From Candidatus Babeliales bacterium (GTDB lineage: Bacteria > Babelota > Babeliae > Babelales > Chromulinivoraceae): a stretch of DNA of 64,000 bases. The notes below the pieces were generated by a model. That model did no database searches. It saw nothing but the letters and a program-made list of their open reading frames with translations, and was not told where the DNA came from. How positions within the stretch are numbered: the stretch's first letter is position 1; each line of letters starts with the position of its first letter. Below are positions 16,833 to 26,403 of this stretch, in pieces. The stretch lies in contig JAGOTL010000001.1 of assembly GCA_018061805.1 (NCBI GenBank), positions 1-64,000 of the forward strand, given 5' to 3'. Position numbers and translations under genes: made by a program.

Positions 16833-17858
16833 TTAAAATACTTTTAAACTTAAGTCTGAATATTTGTTTTGTTGAGCTTTATAATGTCCTACAAATGCGA
16901 TCATGCCAGCGTTGTCAGTGCAGAGTTTAAAGCTTGGAAAAAAAAGTTGTTTGCCAAATTTAGCGCATGTTTCAGATAATGTTTTTCGTAAATATTTGTT
17001 GCATGCAACGCCACCTACAAAACAGAAAGATTTAATTTCTGGATATTGTATAAAAACTTTTTCAAGCCTATCTATAAAAATATCGCTGATGCAAACAAGT
17101 AGTGAGCTGGCTACTTGTTGTTGGAAATAAAGATCATCTGTTTTTAAAAACATTTTTGTTTCAGGATCGTATGCGTTATTTTTTAAAAGGTGATATAAAA
17201 TCGCTGTTTTGAGTCCTGAAAAACTGAAATCAAAATTTTTTATGTTGCCTCGTGGATATTTAAAAAAATCTTGAAATTGTACTTCTTGAGCAAGTCGCTC
17301 AATAACGGGGCCACCTGGATAAGGTAAGTTCATAAGTTTTGCAACTTTATCAAATGCTTCACCTGCAGCATCATCAAGCGTTGAACCAAGGAGTTCGTAA
17401 TTTCCATAATCATGAACTAAGTACAAAGAGCTGTGTCCGCCCGAAGCTGTTAAGGCAACAAATGGAAATGAAACATTATTTTCAACGCATGCAGAAAAAA
17501 TATGTCCTTCTAGGTGATCAATGCCAATGATTGGTTTTGATGCGCCATACGCGAGTCCTTTGGCATATGCGACTCCAACCATAAGTGCGCCAGGCAGACC
17601 TGGTTTATGAGTTACGGCAATTGCATCAATATCATCGATAGTGAGTTGGGCGTTGCTTAAAGCGTTGTCGACTATGACAATTATTTTTTCCATGTGCTCG
17701 CGAGATGCTCGTTCAGGAATAACGCCGCCGGTATGTGCGTGTTGTTTTATTTGTGAAAAAAGTTCGTTTGAAATAAGTCCGCCAGAAGTACTGTAAACAG
17801 CAGCACCAGTTTCATCACAAGAACTTTCAATGCCAAGAATTGTTAAATTTGTATTCAT
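16833..17858 (-). CDS. tsaD: tRNA N6-threonylcarbamoyladenosine transferase TsaD
   Basis: A 341-residue ASKHA-fold enzyme (TsaD/Gcp/YgjD) that transfers threonylcarbamoyl from TC-AMP to A37 of ANN-decoding tRNAs, acting with TsaB and TsaE. The N-terminal ILGIESSCDETGAAVY, the metal-binding HxxxH in IDHLEGH (His115 and His119), TASGGHSSLYLV, PYPGGPVIE and the C-terminal CTDNAGMIA are all present, so the enzyme looks active. It begins five bases after an exported-protein gene. tsaB lies about 13 kb away in the window. Confidence 0.96.
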   Translation of the reverse strand: MNTNLTILGIESSCDETGAAVYSTSGGLISNELFSQIKQHAHTGGVIPERASREHMEKIIVIVDNALSNAQLTIDDIDAIAVTHKPGLPGALMVGVAYAKGLAYGASKPIIGIDHLEGHIFSACVENNVSFPFVALTASGGHSSLYLVHDYGNYELLGSTLDDAAGEAFDKVAKLMNLPYPGGPVIERLAQEVQFQDFFKYPRGNIKNFDFSFSGLKTAILYHLLKNNAYDPETKMFLKTDDLYFQQQVASSLLVCISDIFIDRLEKVFIQYPEIKSFCFVGGVACNKYLRKTLSETCAKFGKQLFFPSFKLCTDNAGMIAFVGHYKAQQNKYSDLSLKVF

Positions 17859-17863
17859 ATTGA

Positions 17864-18523
17864 TTATTGTAAAACTGTTAAAATAGCAGATGTTGGATTT
17901 TGATAATTAGTTAATTTTTTAGCGTGTAAAGCGTCAATATCTAATGCAGCAAGTCGTGCAAGCGTCATAGCACGTTGAAGTTGGCTGTGTGTGGCTTGGT
18001 GGGATATTGTAATTGAAGGAAGTGTGCGAAATACATTTTCAGGTTTCCATGGATCAATCTTTAAACCTTCAATTAATGATGGATCAAATAAAAACACAAG
18101 ACTGTTTACGGGTATTTGATTTTTATGTAAAAGATGTTCAGAAGCATTCCATGTTAACAGGATATTGTTGTTGTTGATTTCGCGCGTTGCTTCTAATTTA
18201 TAACAAATATATTGTTGATTTGGAGCTATTTCTAAAAAGCACAACGTGTTTGCTTTTTCAGTGCAACAGGTAAGTCCATTGGTAATGATGAAATATAAAG
18301 TCTGAGTGTTTTTAGAATCGACAAATGAAAATTCAAACAAGGGCGTTGCGGCATTTTTTTCGAGTAATAATTTTTCACCTTTATAAAAAACACATAGATC
18401 ACAATCCATTTTAAATGGAAATTCTATGGAGCCTGCAAATAGTTTTTTAGGCTCATCTTGATACCAGGGAGCAATAATGTTGGTACATAATGTACACATT
18501 AGAAACAAAAGAGCTAAGATCAT
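17864..18523 (-). CDS. Exported protein of unknown function upstream of tsaD
   Basis: A 219-residue protein with a signal peptide (MILALLFLMCTLCTNIIA). The mature domain is beta-rich with several cysteines (GSIEFPFKMDCDLCVFYKG, ITNGLTCCTEKANTLCFLE) that could pair in the periplasm. The C-terminal third is helical. No family recognised. The five-base gap to tsaD suggests co-transcription, not shared function. Confidence 0.62.
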   Translation of the reverse strand: MILALLFLMCTLCTNIIAPWYQDEPKKLFAGSIEFPFKMDCDLCVFYKGEKLLLEKNAATPLFEFSFVDSKNTQTLYFIITNGLTCCTEKANTLCFLEIAPNQQYICYKLEATREINNNNILLTWNASEHLLHKNQIPVNSLVFLFDPSLIEGLKIDPWKPENVFRTLPSITISHQATHSQLQRAMTLARLAALDIDALHAKKLTNYQNPTSAILTVLQ

Positions 18524-18630
18524 AAAAATCTCTTTTTCCGGAGTACTACTGTTTTATTACTATTGTTATGATATACTATCCTTGAATTTTGTAAAAAATC
18601 AATCCACTCTTACATACCTTAAGTTATTGT

Positions 18631-19080
18631 ATGAAAGTTATAGTACAAAATAAAAAAGCTTTTTTTGATTATGAAATTACCTACACCGTTGAAGCAGGCA
18701 TTGTTTTGACAGGTGACGAGGTAAAATCATTACGAGCTTTGCGAGGTTCTTTAAATGGTGCCTTTGCAACCGTAAAAAACGGTGAAATGTTTTTGTTGAA
18801 TTCTAATATTCCGTTATATTCTCATGCTTATACCAAAGATGAAGACGGAGCAACACGTACTCGAAAATTATTGTTAAAGCGAGGAGAGCTTAACAAATTA
18901 ATTGGTGAGATTTCAAAAAAAGGTATGACAATTTTACCGTTGAAAATATATCTGAATAATCGTGGTCTTGTAAAAGTTGAACTTGGTGTTGGTAAGCATC
19001 GACAAGCTCACAACAAAAAAGAACTTTTAAAAGAACGTGATATTGCCCGCGATACTCGTCGCGAGATGAAAAACAGGTAG
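18631..19080 (+). CDS. smpB: SsrA-binding protein SmpB
   Basis: A 149-residue OB-fold protein that delivers tmRNA to stalled ribosomes in trans-translation. Family blocks: KKAFFDYEITYTVEAGIVL, GDEVKSLRALRGSLNGAF, NSNIPLYSHA, RTRKLLLKRGEL, ILPLKIYLNNRGLVKVELG and the C-terminal tail DIARDTRREMKNR that enters the mRNA channel. Length is normal. No ssrA gene is seen next to it. Confidence 0.96.
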   Translation: MKVIVQNKKAFFDYEITYTVEAGIVLTGDEVKSLRALRGSLNGAFATVKNGEMFLLNSNIPLYSHAYTKDEDGATRTRKLLLKRGELNKLIGEISKKGMTILPLKIYLNNRGLVKVELGVGKHRQAHNKKELLKERDIARDTRREMKNR

Positions 19081-19161
19081 TCTTGCCAGAAATAACAATA
19101 AAAGGTACTCTAATAGTATCGATAAGATGTCAATTTTTCTTTCCAAATAAGGGTTATCTAT

Positions 19162-21132
19162 ATGTCTATTGATATGGTTTATGGTACGTTTGTCGCTGTG
19201 GCAGTACTTGGTTGGCTTGTAATGTATGCATTACGTGCAAAAATACATCAGCAGCAGGTAACAGATCAGCGCGCTGAAAAAATTGCTTCCTATATTCGTC
19301 GTGGAGCTATGGCGTTTTTAGTAGAAGAGTACAAATTGATTGTTGCTGCAGCATTGTTTTGCAGTCTCATTTTATGGTTTTCAACAAAATCAATTGTGAT
19401 TCCATTTGTATTTATGTTTAGTGCAATGCTTTCTATGGTAGCAGGATTCATGGGTATGCGTGCTGCAACTGATGCAAACGTTCGTACCGCATGTGCTGCA
19501 AAAGATAAAGGTGAACGCGCAGCGTTGCTTGTAGCTTTCTTTGGAGGCGGAATCATGGGCTTTGCTGTTGCAAGCTTTGGTTTAATTGGTATTACAGCAT
19601 TGCTTTATTTCTTTTTAGGTGATGCAAACTTTATGCAAATTGTTACAGCATTTGCAGCAGGTACAAGCTTAGTTGCTTTTTTTGCACGTGTTGGTGGTGG
19701 TATTTATACTAAATCAGCTGACGTTGGTGCAGACCTGGTTGGTAAAATTGAAGCAAATATTCCTGAAGATGATCCACGTAACCCAGCAGTTATTGCAGAT
19801 AACGTAGGTGATTGCGTTGGTGATACAGCTGGTATGGGAGCTGATATTTATGAATCATATGTTGGCGGCATGGCTTCTTGTATCTTGCTTGCTTTGACTA
19901 TGGGCATGGGCAGCGCGTATGTTTTCTTGCCTTTAGCATTATCAGCTATTGGGCTTGTAGCATCTGTGTTTGGTCTTGTATTAGGTTTATTGGTTCCTCA
20001 AGCGCCAGCAGCATTGCTTCGCAATTCAACGTATGTTGGAATTGTTATGTTCTTGCTGGGTGCTTATAAATATATGATGATATTTAATATAGACATGGTT
20101 TATTTTACTGCGTCTGTTGTAGGGTGCGTTTTAGGTGTTGTGATTGGTGCTGTTACTGAGTACTACACAAGTGCAACACCGGTACGTCGTGTAGCTGAAA
20201 GTGCACAATCTGGTGCAGCTACAAATGTTATTTATGGACTTTCTGTTGGTATGGAATCAACAGTGTTACCATCGCTTTTAATCTGTAGCGGTATTTTGGT
20301 GTCATATGTCTATGGCGGTGGTTTTTATGGTATCGCTCTTGCAGCTGTTGCGATGATGGCAACTGTGGGTATTACAATGACAGTTGATGCATACGGACCG
20401 ATAGCAGATAATGCTGGTGGTATTGCAGAGATGTCTGGTTTTGGAAAATCTGTACGTGAAATTACTGATGGCCTTGATGCTTTAGGTAATACAACTGCGG
20501 CAATTGGAAAAGGTTTTGCAATTGGTTCAGCGCTTATGACAGCTGTAGCATTGTTTAGTGCATTTGCTAAAGCAGCACAGATTACACAGATCAACATTAT
20601 TGATCCATTTGTATTGGTAGGTCTTTTTGTGGGTGGAGTTGTACCATTCTTGGTATCAGCTTTAACGATGAGATCTGTGAGCCAAGCAGCATTGTATATG
20701 GTGTTTGAAGTGCGTCGCCAGTTTAAAGAAATTGCTGGTTTAATGGAAGGTACTGCTGAGCCTGATTATGAACAATGTATTACAATTGCAACAAAAGCGG
20801 CTTTACGAGAAATGATATTGCCGGGCGTGGTAGCTGTTGTGACTCCTATAATCGTTTTTTATACGCTAGGTGTGCATGCTTTAGGCGGTATGATTGTTGG
20901 TGCAACGGTCACGGGTATTTTGCTTGCGTTAATGATGGCAAATGGCGGTGGTGCTTGGGATAATGCTAAAAAATATATTGAAAAAGGTAATTTGGGCGGT
21001 AAAGGCTCAGATACTCATAAAGCTGCAGTGGTTGGCGATATGGTAGGAGATCCTTTTAAAGATACATCTGGTCCAGCATTAAATATCTTAGTAAAGCTTA
21101 TGTCGATCGTAGCTTTGCTACTTGTTTCGTAA
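19162..21132 (+). CDS. hppA: Membrane-bound ion-pumping pyrophosphatase, K+-dependent type
   Basis: A 656-residue integral membrane protein that couples pyrophosphate hydrolysis to H+ or Na+ pumping. The active-site loop near residues 188-235 contains [29 protein letters not shown] and GMGADIYES. The sequence [15 protein letters not shown] at 442 has Ala446 and Gly449 where K+-independent H+-pumps have Lys and Thr, so this is the K+-dependent subtype. The Glu in GMGADIYES is at the position found in Na+-pumping and K+-dependent forms. Pump specificity (Na+ or H+) cannot be settled by eye. C-terminal [14 protein letters not shown] is intact. Confidence 0.94.
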   Translation: MSIDMVYGTFVAVAVLGWLVMYALRAKIHQQQVTDQRAEKIASYIRRGAMAFLVEEYKLIVAAALFCSLILWFSTKSIVIPFVFMFSAMLSMVAGFMGMRAATDANVRTACAAKDKGERAALLVAFFGGGIMGFAVASFGLIGITALLYFFLGDANFMQIVTAFAAGTSLVAFFARVGGGIYTKSADVGADLVGKIEANIPEDDPRNPAVIADNVGDCVGDTAGMGADIYESYVGGMASCILLALTMGMGSAYVFLPLALSAIGLVASVFGLVLGLLVPQAPAALLRNSTYVGIVMFLLGAYKYMMIFNIDMVYFTASVVGCVLGVVIGAVTEYYTSATPVRRVAESAQSGAATNVIYGLSVGMESTVLPSLLICSGILVSYVYGGGFYGIALAAVAMMATVGITMTVDAYGPIADNAGGIAEMSGFGKSVREITDGLDALGNTTAAIGKGFAIGSALMTAVALFSAFAKAAQITQINIIDPFVLVGLFVGGVVPFLVSALTMRSVSQAALYMVFEVRRQFKEIAGLMEGTAEPDYEQCITIATKAALREMILPGVVAVVTPIIVFYTLGVHALGGMIVGATVTGILLALMMANGGGAWDNAKKYIEKGNLGGKGSDTHKAAVVGDMVGDPFKDTSGPALNILVKLMSIVALLLVS

Positions 21133-21146
21133 ATTTTAGATTTAGT

Positions 21147-21180
21147 AAAAAGAGGCTTGGAATTATCCAAGCCTCTTTTT
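21147..21180 (+). terminator. Bidirectional terminator after hppA
   Basis: GAGGCTTGGA (21152-21161) pairs with TCCAAGCCTC (21166-21175) around an ATTA loop, with A5 before and T5 after. It separates hppA from the convergent exported-protein gene ending at 21187. Confidence 0.92.
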
Positions 21181-21186
21181 ATTTTG

Positions 21187-21996
21187 TTAAGAATTTAGGA
21201 TGGTTTGTTTGTTATTAAAGCTTGTGTAATCATATAAGTCGGGCATTAAATCATATATATTTAATTGGTCGTTAAATGTTTTATTATAGTCTTCTATTGC
21301 TTCTGTAAATAAACTTTTAAAATCAATTTGTTTGAGGCCTTTTTGTTTGCTTAAATCTTGCTTGTGATGTAATAATGGTTTTGTTATTAAAACAGAACCT
21401 TGTGGAATATATTTCATGCGGATTTGATGCCCAAAGCCTTGTTTTTGTTCATCTTCGCTATGTTTTTGCAGTATAGCGCGATTGTAATTTGTTGGTATAG
21501 ATTCTTTCGGTGTTATTTGTAAAGCTGCAACGCCTTCTTTGTATTCTATTTCTGTGCCGGCAGGAATAACGATAAAAGTGATCTGGTTTCTATAGCGGCC
21601 TTTGCTCCATTTCATAGGTAAGGCAAGCATGTCATGCAGTTGATATTGATTTTTCATTATATTGTTGGCATTTGTCACGGTAGATACCCAATTTAATGAG
21701 CGATGTTTTCCAGGAATAAAAGGTCCTGTTCCTAAATATAGCTCGTCTGATCCATGTATGTTAACTAAAACAATAGGTTCGGTTGTTAATGCGCGAATAG
21801 AAGGAATTGTTGTGGATGATGTTGATGTAGAAGCAAAGTTAATATCATCATTATCATAATTATAGCTGCAGTCTAAGGGATTTGCTAATTTGGTTATAGT
21901 ATGAGTAGGTAACAGTTGACGTGTTTTTGTTTTATTAGGTATCATTATTGATGTGTGTATTATAAAAATACAGATTAAAATTAAGTAATAGCGCAT
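21187..21996 (-). CDS. Exported protein of unknown function
   Basis: A 269-residue protein with a signal peptide (MRYYLILICIFIIHTS). Residues about 70-210 look like an ordered alpha/beta domain: EPIVLVNIHGSDELYLGTG, RNQITFIVIPAGTEIEYKEG and MKYIPQGSVLITKPL. The strand-PAGT-strand pattern might suggest a toxin-like or ADP-ribosyl-like fold, but I cannot support that. Upstream on the same strand is an exported thioredoxin-like gene 19 bases away. Confidence 0.6.
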   Translation of the reverse strand: MRYYLILICIFIIHTSIMIPNKTKTRQLLPTHTITKLANPLDCSYNYDNDDINFASTSTSSTTIPSIRALTTEPIVLVNIHGSDELYLGTGPFIPGKHRSLNWVSTVTNANNIMKNQYQLHDMLALPMKWSKGRYRNQITFIVIPAGTEIEYKEGVAALQITPKESIPTNYNRAILQKHSEDEQKQGFGHQIRMKYIPQGSVLITKPLLHHKQDLSKQKGLKQIDFKSLFTEAIEDYNKTFNDQLNIYDLMPDLYDYTSFNNKQTILNS

Positions 21997-22015
21997 ATCT
22001 TTCCCCTTTGGTATT

Positions 22016-22447
22016 TTACGATTTAAGTAGTGTCTTTAGATTTTTCTCTAACGTCTTAATATCGCCACCGATTTGTTTGTTAAAATAGTTTTTTGAAACA
22101 AACATGATTGATGGGTACCCAGGTATTTTAAACTGCTTTTCTTGTAAAAAATTGAGGACGCTTGGGCTGTTTACGATTTGTCGTGTGTTTTGTTTTACAA
22201 TGAAAAAAGATACACTTGGATATTTTGCAGCTATTGCGGGTAAATTATTTTTTAACATCGTGCAAAACGAGCAATGTTCTGTTGAAAGCACAATACAGGT
22301 AGGTTGTTGTTGATTCAGTTGGCTGAGCAATTGATCAACGGTGATAATCGGTTGTATGTCTAAAAGTACGTGTGCATGGACTGTTTTGTTACATTCGAGT
22401 AGTTGTAAAAAAATAAACAATAAGAATCTTTTCTTAGAAATAGTCAT
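22016..22447 (-). CDS. Exported thioredoxin-fold protein
   Basis: A 143-residue protein. The ATG at 22447 is preceded by GGAGG at ideal spacing, which fixes the start although the frame reaches 22468. A signal peptide (MTISKKRFLLFIFLQLLECN) leads to a thioredoxin-like domain with CSFC (Cys59 and Cys62) after the strand TCIVLSTEH, and a cis-Pro-like block FKIPGYPSIMFV. It is probably a periplasmic thiol oxidoreductase or reductase; the many Cys-containing exported proteins in the region are plausible substrates (inference). Confidence 0.75.
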   Translation of the reverse strand: MTISKKRFLLFIFLQLLECNKTVHAHVLLDIQPIITVDQLLSQLNQQQPTCIVLSTEHCSFCTMLKNNLPAIAAKYPSVSFFIVKQNTRQIVNSPSVLNFLQEKQFKIPGYPSIMFVSKNYFNKQIGGDIKTLEKNLKTLLKS

Positions 22448-22815
22448 AAACACCTCCATTTGTTCCATTTCTAAAGGTAATTTATCAATTTTAGTTTCAG
22501 ATTGTCAATAAAACGATGTTTTATAATCGAGGGTGTACGATCAGGCCGTTTGATTGGTTTAGTCTGTAAAGAAGGGCTCAGATTGTTTCAGATAGAAAAA
22601 ATCAAGTGAGGCATTTTTTTTTAAAAAATCAATAAAAATTAATAATTTTTTTTGCTTGATTATCCAAAACGGTATGTTACTCTAAGTGGACGAACTTGAA
22701 AAATAAGGGCTTAAAGCAGCCTTTTTTATCTTTTAAAAAAAGGAGATGAAGCGGTCTTGAGCGATAAAAGCTTGAGTATTTATATTTCTATATGAAACGT
22801 TAACCGGAGTTGGAT
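22448..22815. other. Divergent intergenic region upstream of nrdA
   Basis: 368 bases without a gene, between the thioredoxin-like gene (minus) and nrdA (plus). It is very AT-rich. TTGCTT (22652) and TATGTT (22673) could be a promoter with a short 15-base spacer. An imperfect six-base-pair stem with a T-run lies at about 22707-22731 and might be a weak attenuator. A four-codon ATG frame after AGGAG at about 22745 is probably chance. No clear repeat or NrdR box pair was recognised. Confidence 0.35.
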
Positions 22816-25302
22816 GTGGATAAAATAAAACAGATTTCTGTTGACAATATAGCTATTGTTATGAAGGAACATAGTGGGTTGGTGCAAGATATCACATTGG
22901 CCGATATACGTCATATGTTGATTTCTTCGATCAAGGGTTTAGAGCAAGATGTTGCCGTAGAAGATATTGTTACACATATCCAACGCAATCTCTTTAACGG
23001 AATGACACTGCAAGAACTTCAAGAAGTAATTATTTTATCAACGGTGCAGTTGATTGAACGTGATAGTTCTTATAGCCACGTGGCAGCACGATTATTGTTG
23101 CGACGTATTCATCATGAAGTTGTTGGATATTGGCCGGATGAAATTTTAGTTTCAGATTATAAAAAAGCATTTAAAGATGGTCTTACAACAGGTGTAGCTG
23201 TTGGCAAGTTTGATGAAAGATTATTAGATTTTGATTTGAATTTTTTAGCAACGCATTTGGATATATCTCGTGATGTATTGTTTGACTATATCGGACTTAA
23301 AACATTGTCTGAAAAATATTTAAAGCGAAAAAACAACGTGATCTATGAAATGCCACAAGCTTTTTGGATGCGTATTGCAATGGGTTTAGCGTTGCAAGAA
23401 ACTGAAAAAAATCAAAAGGCAATTGAGTTTTACAATATTATTTCAACGATGTCATTTATGCTATCGACTCCAACTTTGTTGCATGCAGGTTTGCAAAGAG
23501 CACAGTTAAGTTCTTGTTATTTGACCTATATTGCAGATGATTTGAATCATATTTTCAAATGCATCGGTGATAATGCTCAGATGTCTAAATGGTCAGGTGG
23601 TGTAGCAAATGATTGGTCTGCGCTTCGTGCAACGGGTTCAATGATTAAATCGATTGATATTCCAAGCCAAGGTACCATTCCTTTTATGAAAGTAGCCAAT
23701 GATACAACTGCTGCAATTAATCGCAGTGGTAGTCGTCGTGGAGCTGTGGTTGCATACATGGAATGTTGGCATTATGACTTTGAAGATTTTCTTGATTTAC
23801 GTCGTAACACAGGTGACGATCGTCGACGTACGCATGATATGAATACTGCAGCATGGATTCCAGATTTATTTATGAAACGTATCGCTCAAAATGCAGATTG
23901 GACTTTATTTTCTCCTGACGAAACACCTGAGCTACATGAGTTGTATGGCGCTGCGTTTGAAGCAAAATATCTTGAATATGAACAAAAAGCGCAAATGGGC
24001 CAAATTCGATTATACAAAACAGTTTCTGCTGTAGCGTTGTGGCGTAAACATTTAACACGGTTGTTTGAAACAGGACATCCTTGGGTGACATTTAAAGATG
24101 CTTGTAATGTTAGATCACCACAAGATCATGTTGGAGTAGTTCATTCTTCTAATTTGTGTACCGAAATTACATTGAATACAAGTAAAGAAGAAACAGCGGT
24201 ATGTAATTTAGGGTCAGTGAATTTGGGCATGTTTATTGTCGATGGAAAAATTGATGAAAAATCATTGTCTCAGACAGTTCAAACAGCGGTAAGAATGCTT
24301 GATAACGTTATTGATTTGAATTTTTATCCTACCAAAGAAGGTCAAGTTGCAAACTTTCGTCATAGACCTATTGGTTTAGGATTGATGGGTTTACAAGATG
24401 CTTTGTATAAAATGGATGTTGCTTTTGATTCACCAGAGGCGTTAGAAATTTCTGATACTTTGACAGAAATGACAGCGTATCACACCATTTTGGCTTCATC
24501 GATGCTTGCAAAGGAACGAGGACCTTATAGTTCTTTTAAAGGTTCTAAGTGGGATCAAGGAATATTGCCACAAGACACGCTTGATCTACTTGAAAAACAA
24601 CGCAATATGCCTATTGCTCGATTTGGCAAAACAGTAAAAGATTGGACTCCTGTTCGATCACATATTCAGAAACATGGTATGCGTAATTCAAATACTATGG
24701 CAATAGCTCCAACGGCAACCATTTCTAATATTTCTGGATGTTTCCCATGTATTGAGCCAATTTATAAAAATTTATATGTAAAATCGAATGCAAGTGGTGA
24801 TTTTACGATTATTAACAGCTACTTGGTCGAAGATTTAAAAAAGATTGGTTTGTGGAATGAAACGATGCGTGAATTGTTGAAATATTACGATGGTAGTGTT
24901 CAACAAATTCCAAATGTACCGCAATCTTTGAAGCAAAAATATAAAACAGCTTTTGAGTTAGATCCAATATGGATGATGACACTTACAGCATCGCGTGGTA
25001 AATGGATTGATCAAAGTCAATCGCACAATGTGTTTATGCAAGGCACGTCGGGTAAAATCTTGAGTGATATTTATAATTTTGCATGGAATGCTGGTGTGAA
25101 AACAACCTATTACTTGCGAACACTCGGTGCAAGCCAAGTTGAAAAATCGACACTTGATGCTCAGAAATATGGTTTTACACAAATGCGTAGTTATGAAACA
25201 AAAGATACTGCTGCAGTCATTCCAGCGCAGGTCGATAACCAAGAAGAAACTGTTGCGCAATCTTGTCGTATTGATAATCTAGAATGCGAATCTTGCCAAT
25301 AA
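22816..25302 (+). CDS. nrdA: Ribonucleoside-diphosphate reductase class I, alpha subunit
   Basis: An 828-residue catalytic subunit reducing ribonucleoside diphosphates to deoxy forms. The active-site block is NLCTEI (Asn446, Cys448, Glu450), the redox cysteines are in QLSSCYLTYI and AVCNLGSVN, and the C-terminal tail ends in ECESCQ for thioredoxin-linked re-reduction. The ATP-cone at the N-terminus seems to lack its first beta hairpin (no VIKRDG), starting directly in the helical part. A GGAG seven bases before GTG 22816 makes that codon the likely start; TTG at 22810 is too close to it. It precedes nrdB by 24 bases. Confidence 0.95.
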   Translation: MDKIKQISVDNIAIVMKEHSGLVQDITLADIRHMLISSIKGLEQDVAVEDIVTHIQRNLFNGMTLQELQEVIILSTVQLIERDSSYSHVAARLLLRRIHHEVVGYWPDEILVSDYKKAFKDGLTTGVAVGKFDERLLDFDLNFLATHLDISRDVLFDYIGLKTLSEKYLKRKNNVIYEMPQAFWMRIAMGLALQETEKNQKAIEFYNIISTMSFMLSTPTLLHAGLQRAQLSSCYLTYIADDLNHIFKCIGDNAQMSKWSGGVANDWSALRATGSMIKSIDIPSQGTIPFMKVANDTTAAINRSGSRRGAVVAYMECWHYDFEDFLDLRRNTGDDRRRTHDMNTAAWIPDLFMKRIAQNADWTLFSPDETPELHELYGAAFEAKYLEYEQKAQMGQIRLYKTVSAVALWRKHLTRLFETGHPWVTFKDACNVRSPQDHVGVVHSSNLCTEITLNTSKEETAVCNLGSVNLGMFIVDGKIDEKSLSQTVQTAVRMLDNVIDLNFYPTKEGQVANFRHRPIGLGLMGLQDALYKMDVAFDSPEALEISDTLTEMTAYHTILASSMLAKERGPYSSFKGSKWDQGILPQDTLDLLEKQRNMPIARFGKTVKDWTPVRSHIQKHGMRNSNTMAIAPTATISNISGCFPCIEPIYKNLYVKSNASGDFTIINSYLVEDLKKIGLWNETMRELLKYYDGSVQQIPNVPQSLKQKYKTAFELDPIWMMTLTASRGKWIDQSQSHNVFMQGTSGKILSDIYNFAWNAGVKTTYYLRTLGASQVEKSTLDAQKYGFTQMRSYETKDTAAVIPAQVDNQEETVAQSCRIDNLECESCQ

Positions 25303-25326
25303 CATGAAAAAACTTGAAAGGATATC

Positions 25327-26319
25327 ATGTCTATTATAGGTGATAAAAAAACGGATCCTAATAAAATTTTACCCATGAAACATTTGTGGGCAAGAACCTA
25401 TTATAAAAGTGGTGTAGCAAACAACTGGACGCCTGAAGAAATTTCAATGCAACGGGATGTTGAGCAATGGAAAACTCCTGGTGTTATCAGCGATAAAGAA
25501 CGTGAAATGATTTTGCTGAATTTAGGTTTTTTTTCAACAGCTGAATCTTTAACAGCAAATAACATTGTTCTTGCAGTGTATAAACATATTACGAATCCTG
25601 AATGTCGTCAGTATTTATTGCGACAAGCATTTGAAGAAGCGATACATACAGATACGTTTATTTACTGTTGCGATACGCTTGGTCTTGATCCTGATTATAT
25701 TTATACCATGTATCAAAATGTTGATATTATCAAAGAAAAGGATGATTTTGTTATTGGTTTAACAGAGTCGTTACTTGATAAAAATTTTGAAATTGTTGAT
25801 GCAAAAACAACTCAGATGTTTGTGCGAGATTTGATCGGATTTTATATCATTATGGAAGGTATCTTCTTTTATGCAGGTTTTGCAATGATGCTTTCATTGA
25901 AACGGCATAAAAAAATGGTTGGAATCGGTGAACAATTTGAATATATCATGCGTGATGAGAGTTTACATCTTGCATTTGGTTGCGATTTGATTAATTCAAT
26001 CATCAAAGACAATCCTGAAGTTTGGTCTGAACAGTTCCAGCTTGAAGTTATTAATTTGATTAAGCATGCAGTTGAGCTTGAAATGACGTATGCTATTGCA
26101 GCATGTCCTGATGGGCTTCTTGGAATAACAAGCAGACAGTTTTGTGATTATGTTCAATACATAGCTGATCGCAGGTTAGTACGTTTAGGACTTCCTAAAG
26201 TATACAACAAAGAAAATCCATTTTTGTGGATGTCTGAAGCTGCTGACTTAAGCAAAGAAAAAAATTTCTTTGAAACACGCGTCACAGAATATCAAACTGG
26301 TGGATCGCTTGAGTGGTAA
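25327..26319 (+). CDS. nrdB: Ribonucleotide reductase beta subunit, class Ic type (Phe replaces radical Tyr)
   Basis: A 330-residue ferritin-like R2 protein that generates the radical for NrdA. Metal ligands are visible: Glu in STAESL, Glu104 and His107 in EEAIHTDTF, Glu in IIMEGIFFY, and Glu/His in MRDESLHLAF. The residue four after His107, normally the radical Tyr (E. coli Tyr122), is Phe111. This is the hallmark of class Ic enzymes such as Chlamydia trachomatis NrdB, which use a Mn(IV)/Fe(III) cofactor; the whole sequence resembles the chlamydial protein. AAGGA precedes the ATG. Followed by a terminator. Confidence 0.95.
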   Translation: MSIIGDKKTDPNKILPMKHLWARTYYKSGVANNWTPEEISMQRDVEQWKTPGVISDKEREMILLNLGFFSTAESLTANNIVLAVYKHITNPECRQYLLRQAFEEAIHTDTFIYCCDTLGLDPDYIYTMYQNVDIIKEKDDFVIGLTESLLDKNFEIVDAKTTQMFVRDLIGFYIIMEGIFFYAGFAMMLSLKRHKKMVGIGEQFEYIMRDESLHLAFGCDLINSIIKDNPEVWSEQFQLEVINLIKHAVELEMTYAIAACPDGLLGITSRQFCDYVQYIADRRLVRLGLPKVYNKENPFLWMSEAADLSKEKNFFETRVTEYQTGGSLEW

Positions 26320-26344
26320 TTTTTAATATCTAGTCAAAAAGAAT

Positions 26345-26373
26345 AAAAGGGCCTTGTTGAGGGGCCCTTTTTT
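26345..26373 (+). terminator. Terminator after nrdAB
   Basis: AAAAGGGCC (26345-26353) pairs with GGCCCTTTT (26363-26371), with further T residues, 26 bases after the nrdB stop. Confidence 0.9.
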
Positions 26374-26403
26374 GTAGATAGAATAATATTTGAAAGAATA
26401 TGT

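Noticed and set aside
21500-21700. ADP-ribosyltransferase or toxin fold in the exported protein at 21187-21996
   Set aside because: Only a PAGT-containing strand pair suggested it; no catalytic triad could be traced.
22745-22765. Possible four-codon leader peptide before nrdA
   Set aside because: The AGGAG abuts the ATG with no spacing, and the peptide has no regulatory codons or convincing attenuator pair.
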